Positions 32,286 through 39,300 of a DNA stretch of 41,574 bases are shown here, piece by piece; the first letter of the stretch is position 1; each line of letters begins with the position of its first letter. Position numbers and translations under genes: made by a program. The stretch is from NCBI GenBank assembly GCA_025363475.1, contig JANYDS010000046.1, forward strand, positions 1 through 41,574. Reading direction: 5' to 3'. Below the pieces are notes generated by a model. The model searched no databases. It was not told the origin of the DNA and worked only from the letters and a program-made list of their open reading frames with translations. The stretch is from Terriglobia bacterium (lineage in GTDB: Bacteria; Acidobacteriota; Terriglobia; Bryobacterales; Bryobacteraceae).

Positions 32286-32451
32286 GGAAATCCATATCTC
32301 TTTCTACGGTTGGGTATGACTTCGCGGATGTTAGTGCAAGTCAGGGGCCAACCCGGGAAACCCGCTTAAAGCTAATGACTGAATCCTTCCGGGCTGATTT
32401 CACGTCCTGTATACTGACGAATAAGCAGCACAGACGGAGACAACAATTCAC

Positions 32452-32775
32452 ATGGTAAATATCACTGAGACAGCGATTGGCAAAGTTCGGGAGATCCTTG
32501 ATTCGCAGGAACCGAAACCGGCGGGTCTGCGCATTTCCGTGGTGGGCGGCGGTTGTTCGGGCTTCAGCTATTCCATGGCCTTTGAAAACGAGCCCAACAT
32601 GCTCGACAAGACCTATAGCTACGACGGCCTGAAAGTGTTCGTTGATCAGGCGAGCCTGCTCTATTTGGATGGCGCGGAAGTGGATTATGTGGAATCGCTG
32701 GAAGGTTCGGGCTTTAAGTTCAACAACCCGCAAGTGAAGTCCACATGCGGTTGCGGCAGTTCATTTAGCGTTTAA
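32452..32775 (+). CDS. erpA: Iron-sulfur cluster insertion protein ErpA (IscA-type)
   Basis: A-type iron-sulfur carrier of 107 residues. The three cluster-binding cysteines are Cys35 (VVGGGCSGFSY) and Cys99 and Cys101 (STCGCGSSFSV at the end). ITETAIGKVREILDSQE and VKVFVD-like KVFVDQASLLYLDGAEVDYV are also typical. It delivers 2Fe-2S or 4Fe-4S clusters to apo-proteins; the radical SAM enzyme encoded in this window is one possible client. ATG 32452 has a GGAGA site about 11 bases upstream, and a TATACT -10-like hexamer lies at 32410-32415. The gene stands alone and ends in a strong terminator. Confidence 0.94.
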   Translation: MVNITETAIGKVREILDSQEPKPAGLRISVVGGGCSGFSYSMAFENEPNMLDKTYSYDGLKVFVDQASLLYLDGAEVDYVESLEGSGFKFNNPQVKSTCGCGSSFSV

Positions 32776-32804
32776 GAATCAATTAGTTACTGGAAATAGA
32801 AATA

Positions 32805-32837
32805 GGGGCTGGCACCGGAAGGTGCCAGCCCCTTTTT
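32805..32837. terminator. Bidirectional intrinsic terminator
   Basis: A perfect 12-base-pair stem (GGGGCTGGCACC paired with GGTGCCAGCCCC) with a GGAA loop is followed by five T on the plus strand. It lies 30 bases after erpA and 5 bases before the end of the giant minus-strand gene. Read on the minus strand, the stem is followed by TATTTC-rich sequence, so it can plausibly stop both convergent transcripts. Confidence 0.9.
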
Positions 32838-32841
32838 GCGT

Positions 32842-33318
32842 CTAGCGGGGGCAGCCTTGGGCCTTAACGTCTTTGGTTGACGCTGCCTGAAGATTGCCGA
32901 GGCCTTCGGGCATTGCTGCGCCACCGGGGATCACCCAGATTTCCACACGGCGGAACTGGGCGCGGTTGTCATTTGCGGTGACAGCCTGGCCGGAACGCTC
33001 GTTGACCGAAGAACCGCACAGCGCCGGGCGGGTTTCAGAGACCTGTGCGTCGCCAACCCATTTGACCAGAACGCGGCTCAGGTCGAGTTGCGGACAGATA
33101 CCGGTGCCGGCAGTCAGAATGGCAGCGGCGTTCAGAACGCGCTGTTCATCCACCTTCGAATTGGCCGATTCGGTGGTGTCACGGTGGCCGATAAGCACCA
33201 CACGGGCCTGCGGATCGGCTTTCAGCATCGGAGTCAGCTCTTCCAGCAGCAGGCGCTTTCCGCAATTGTTGACGCGGTTGCTACGGCTCTGGAAGATGAT
33301 GTCATCAAGCCGTTTGGC
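32842..33318 (-). other. C-terminal OmpA-like (peptidoglycan-associating) domain of the giant protein
   Basis: The last 158 residues carry an OmpA-type fold: LDDIIFQSRSNRVNNCGKRL at the start, ARVVLIGHRDTTE (the position of the usual GHTD), SKVDEQRVLNAAAILTAG (the helix with the conserved Arg), and NRAQFRRVEIWVI at the end. The Asp/Arg pair that binds diaminopimelate appears retained. Four extra cysteines (NNCG, GICP, ALCG, QGCPR) are unusual for this domain. Confidence 0.75.
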
Positions 33319-36300
33319 CTGCGGGGTGAGCGTAACCGTCACATCTGCGGTAGCCGTGGCAGTCTGGCCCTTGCGGTCCGTGGCAGTGGCGGTAAGGTGA
33401 ACCACTCGCGTTTGCGGCTGCGAGCGGTTGTTCATGTCGAAGGTCATGCTGGAGGACTCGAAGTTCGTCCCCACCACAGCGCCTTCGGATGTTGTGTAGC
33501 GGATGCCCACGGGATTGGTGCATTCCGAACCGGCGGCGGTTGCAGTGAGGGCGGATTTGTCGCCGTAAGTAATTGTGAGCGGGCTGGCGCTGAACCGGAT
33601 GGTGGGCGGTGGCGTCGGCTTGATGGTGATGCTGGCCGGTGCCGAGGTCTTGGAGCTTTCCCCCGCAGTGACCGTCACCTTTACGGTGTGGGTTCCCGAC
33701 GGTCCGTTGGTGGGAACCATCAGGAAGGTGCTGTTCGCGCCTTCAATGGCTTTGTCGTCGAGCAACCACTGGTAAGTGGGCGTCTGCTCTGGCAGCCAAC
33801 CGCTGGCCGTGACTTCAACCCGCAGGTTGTCTGACGGACAAACACTCTTGCCACCTGTGATGGCCGAGACCTGAACGTTGGCAACCGGTTTAGGTGCCGG
33901 CGGCGGCGGTTCCACACGAGCAGGCGCGATGCACTTGCACTCCCCTGCATTGAACAGGTTAAACATGTTCGAGAGCTTGCTGGAAAGCACGAAGTAGACA
34001 CCCTGGTGAATCGGGTTGGTCAGGAAGTTGGCCGCGATTTCATCGGCCGACCTGAAGCGGTAGCCGAGACCGACCCGCAGATCCTTCATCAGCCAGAAGC
34101 CGCCTTCGGCTGCTACGGTCCACTGAGTGGTGGAGGATGAAACCTGGTTAACGAGGCGCGCTTCAACGGCCGCATCGAAGCGGTGGCTGATCTGCGCCTG
34201 TGCCCGACCCTGTGTCAGGTAAGTTCGGCTGAGGACGTCGGCTCCGTTATTGAAGTTGAAGACACGATCACTGAAAGCAAACTTACCGTAGAGTTCCAGC
34301 CGGCGCGTAGCCTGGAAATAGCCATCGGTTGAGAGCAGATTGACATTGTCATTCTGCGGCTGGTTGCTCACCAGCCCGTTGAGTTCGGCGCGGCGATGCG
34401 TGTAGGAAAAGAGCAGGCCTTCGCGGTCTGTCTTCCACGGACGCCATGCCAGGGCCGCAGTTCCCTGCGTGGCATTCGTCTGCGGATTGAGAATGCCGTT
34501 TGTGGAAGCGGGGCTGAGTGAATCCACTGCACCGCGCCCTGCCTGGAACGCCGCGTTGGAGTACTGGAAGCGACCGAGGAGCGTAAGGCCTTCAGCGATC
34601 CGGCCGGCAACACCGGTGGTGATGATCTGGCCCAGACCGCCGCGGTCACGCAGTTCGTAGCGGGTAGAGGCGCGGAAATTCCGGACCGGGAGCCAGGAGA
34701 AGCCGACCGAGCCACTGTTGAAGCTGGCATCTTTACCGGTCAGCAATTCACCGCGTTCCAGACCCATATCGATCTGGAAATGTTCGTTCAGCGGCAGGCG
34801 GTGAACCAGCCCGAAGACAGCGAAACTGTCCGTGCCGTTGATGCCGTTTTCGATCATGTAGCGGGTCTGGAGCGTGGTGTAACGGCTCCAGCGGTTTTCA
34901 ATGCCGATGCTGGTTTCGTTCTTGCCGGCAAGGGCGCCGAAGCCACCGCCACTCAGGTCGCCGATGGGAATGATGGGCGCCGAGGAGAAGCGCTGCACCG
35001 CGAACAGACTGGTGGTTTCCGTCGCCTGGTAACGGGCGGTGAATAACGTCTGATTAGGATACGTGGGATCGCTTGAATCAAGATTCTGCTCGCGGCGCAC
35101 GGAAGCACTGAGGCGGCTGGTGGGACGCCAGTCCAGCGTTGCGCTGAGCATGTTGGACTGCACCTGTTTCGAGGTGAGAGCGTTCTGGAAGTCACGGTAA
35201 TCATAGCCGCCGGTGATGGCGAAGGCGCTGTTGAGGACCTGTTTCCATTCGAGTGATGCCGTCTGGCGCTGATTGCTCACCAGCCCGGTTTTGTTGCGTT
35301 CGTCGATAAAGCCGAACTTGGCCTTGCCGTTACGAACGGGGGCCAGTTCCAGCGTGCCGCGCGAAGTTTGTGAACCTGGCAGGGTGGTCGCTCCGAAGGG
35401 ATTGAAGAAGGTGGCTTCGGTCTTGGCGACACTGGCTACAATCCGGCCATGCATGAAGCCGATCGGCTGATCGAGATCCGCACGGAACGCAATGCCGTTT
35501 ACGTTAGCTGCCGCAATTCCCGGCCTGAACGCGCTACTGGGGAGTCCCGTGCCATGACTGACGGGAAGTTCGACGGCGAAGCGGCCATTCATTGGCAGCT
35601 TCTGCTGCACGTTGATATCACCCAGGAAGTAGGAACCCAGACTGTCGCTGCGCTGGTCTGTGAGGCTGAGCCCGACACGGAGTCCCCATGAGTCGAAGCG
35701 CTTTTCCGTGCGGATCGCGTAGACGCTTGAAGAGAGTCCGACCGCCTGATACTCGTACGTGAACACGACCTGCATCAGATTCAGCGCCTGATCATAAGCA
35801 TTGAGGCTCCGGAGGAAGAAGATGCCGCCGGTGGCCGGGTCGAGCGAGTAATCCACCGAACGAACCAGGGGTTCGCGGGAGATGACGAGTTCCGGATTGT
35901 GGCGATCACGAATTTCCAGAGTTGCCGTTTCGGACCCAGGGAAAATATCGGGATGCGAGAGCTGGATCAACCCGAAGGTAGAGCCGGGGAACACATCGCG
36001 GGCGAACGCCGTATTGGGGCGCGCGCCTTGCACAGTGACCGAATCGTGGCCCCTGTTTTCCAGGTGGATCATCGCTCCCGTCAAATTGCGGTTGTAGTCA
36101 CCGATGCCGTAAATGCTCTGCTGCGGCACCACGGAATTGGTGGCGAATGACTGCGGGCCGCTGGTCTGCTGGCCATTTGCCTGGTTGATACCAGTGCGAA
36201 GGTCACCAAAGAGTGCGAACGACAAGCCGCGGTCAAAGCGCCCGTACACGTGGGTGCTGGACTGGGTTGCCTGATAGCGCGTAGAACTGTCGCCAAACAC

Positions 36301-39300
36301 CTGATAGACACCATCGAGCGGATCCAACTGGAACAGACCTGCATTGCCGGTGGAATCGTTGATCGCCAGGTGGCTGGTGTAACCCAGCGTCAGCAGATTG
36401 CTGGCACCAACCGGAGTGCGCAGGAACGCATCGGCGTGGCGGGTGACATCGCTCGACTGGCGATAGATGTCATAGTCGCGTGCGGCGCGACCGATGGTCA
36501 CTTCACCCACGCTGACCAGAATGGGTGAGCGTTTTTCCGGGACGAAGTAAATTTCCGATCCGGCTGTGATCAGGTGTTGCCGATCACCAGCTTCGGCAAT
36601 CAACTGCGCCTGACCCGGAGTGTTGGCAGCAAGCAGGGTAAAGGTAACATCGCCCTGCGTATCTTTCTGTGCCGTGCCCTGCATGGTCTGAGGGACAAGT
36701 TCAGTAATCTGGCCGAACTGCGGTTCGGTGCGCTGACCAAACAGAGACTGCGCTTTCGCGGTGCTGTTTTCGGCTACTCTGTTGCCGCCCTCGACGAGAA
36801 ACTGGCCGGCAGAGGTGCGAATCCGGATTTCCTTCGCAGGAACAGGCTGACCCTGATCGTCGAGAACCCGGACGCGGACCGACATGCTGCTGCGTCCATC
36901 GGCCTGCAGTTCAGACTGGCCGGGTGTGATTTCAATGTGGGTGGGAGCCGCCGTGGACGTGGCCGTTGACACCGGCGTTGCTTTGGCAATTTCAATAGCG
37001 GGTTGCACCGCGCAGTTCGGGCAGCGTTTAATGCCGAAATTCTGGCGCAGGATCATACCGTTGCCTAGCGGCGTGCGAACAAGGCGTGACCAGTCTTCCG
37101 CATCTTTACGGCCGCCGCTCGAAATGGTGTAACCCTTCGGGACGGTAGCGGCATCGAGCGCGACAGTCAGAGACCCGGCTGCGATGGAGGGGATGTTGTA
37201 CAGACCTTTCGAATCCGTCGTGGAGGACTGACCATTTGAAATATAGATGCGCGCACCGGCGACCGGGCGTTCACCTTTATCGAAAACGCCGTTTTCATTG
37301 GTGTCTTCAAACACGCGACCGACCAGGAACTGCCGGAAGGTCAGCGTGCCGGAATTGATGGAGATGGCAACGCCCGTCTGGGCGCTGGCTCCGAGAGCAC
37401 CACCATTGCCGATGGCAGCCATCTGCGCGGTATTGGTGTTCTGGCCTGTATGCGCCTGCGGCGTGATGCGAACGCGATAAGTAATAGTGATCGCCTGGCC
37501 GGGGGCCATGGTGCCGATGGAGAATGTCAGAGTGCCAGGAACGTTGCCGGCGTCGATAGCAGTGGAAGGACCAGAGCTGGAAACCAGCCGTGCGCTGCCC
37601 GCAACATATTCAAAGCCTGTCGGCAGTTGATCCCCCACGATGGCCTGGGTGATCTGGATCGTGTTGAGGTTTGTCGCTTTAATGGTGTAGGTGACAATGT
37701 CGCCAAACACCGCAATGCGCCGGTCCACATTCTTGGTGACCTGCAGGAACGGACTGATGGCGGCCACTGCGGCAGTGTCGCTGGAGCGTGTTCCGATACC
37801 GGTGGGGGGGGCCCCGCCGCCCGTGGTGGTGGCGACGTTGGTGATATTCGACGGAGCGTTGTTGGCAACGCTTACCAGGACGATAACCGGCGGATAGGAT
37901 GCACCGGGATTCAGGACGTCATTGCGCGTGCAGGTGACGGTGCTGATGCTGCATGACCAGCCATCGCCCGCAATGGAAGTAGCCGTAATGCCCGTAGTAA
38001 GAGGGTCGGTGGTGGAAACCGCCCCGATTGTGGGAGCGGTCCCATTGTTTGAGACCACCAACTGATAAATACCGGTGCCGCCCTGCGTGAGGTTACCCAC
38101 ATGAGACTTGGTCAGAAGAAGATTGGGCGAGGTGCCGCCGATGGGAGCGGGGTCAGAAGCGGTATTATTCGAAGTATTCGTTTCACCGCCACCGCCGACG
38201 ATGGCAACGTTGGTGACGGACGCTGGAGCGCCTCCATCGATACTGACGGCAACTGTGATTGCCGGGTAACTGGCGCCTGCGGCCAGGACGTCGCTGCGGT
38301 TACAGGAAAGCGGTGAGACCGTACAAGTCCAGCCACTGCCGCTAATGGCTGTGGGGAAGAGACCGGCTGGCAGATTGTCCGTTACGGTAACCGTTCCTGT
38401 GGTGGGGGCGGTGCCGGTGTTGGACGCCGTCACCGTGTAGGATGCAGTGCCGCCGCGCGTGAAAGTGCCGGTGTGGGTTTTGGTGATGGTGAGATCGGGC
38501 ACGCCTGTGATGGTGACCGGGTCAGTGGCCTGGTCGTTGGTAAGTTTGGTTTCGCCGCCGCCTGCGACGGTGGCTGTATTGACCAGCGTTCCCGTCGCGG
38601 TCGTGGCGACGTTAACTGTTACTGTGATTGCCGGGTATGCGGCGCCCGCGGCCAGAACATCTGCGCGTGTGCAAGAAAGGCTGGCGAGAGTACAACTCCA
38701 GCCGGTGCCGGAGATTGCCGTTGCCGTGAGCCCTGCGGGAAGAGTGTCGGTAACCGTGACTGCAGCACTGCTCGCCGCTGTACCCAGGTTTGATGCCGTG
38801 ACGGCGTACGTTGCGCCCGCCTGGCCCTGGGTAAAGTTGCCGGTATGACTCTTGGTGATGGTCATGTCAGGCAAGCCGTTGATCGGTGTCGGATCGGTTG
38901 CGGTGTCGTTCGTTGTATTGGTTTCGCCGCCGCCCGCTACAGTGGCGGTGTTGATTAAAGTGCCGGTGGCAGTCGCAGAGACATCAACAATCACCGTGAT
39001 CGGCGGGTAGCTGGCATTGACGGCAAGGCTGTCCGTGCGTGTGCATGAAAGGCTGGCGAGTGTACACGTCCAGCCAGTCCCTGAGATACCGGTAGCGGTA
39101 AGCCCCGCAGGCAGTGTGTCTGCGACCGTGACGAGACCGGCGGTGGCCAGAGTGCCGATGTTAGTTGCTACCAGGCTGTAAGACGCGCCCGTTTGACCCT
39201 GTGTAAAGGTGCCGGCGTGGGATTTTGTGATCGTCAGGTCAGGGGTTCCTGTGATGACAACGATGATGGTGACCGGGTCTGTTGCCGTATCGTTGGTTGC

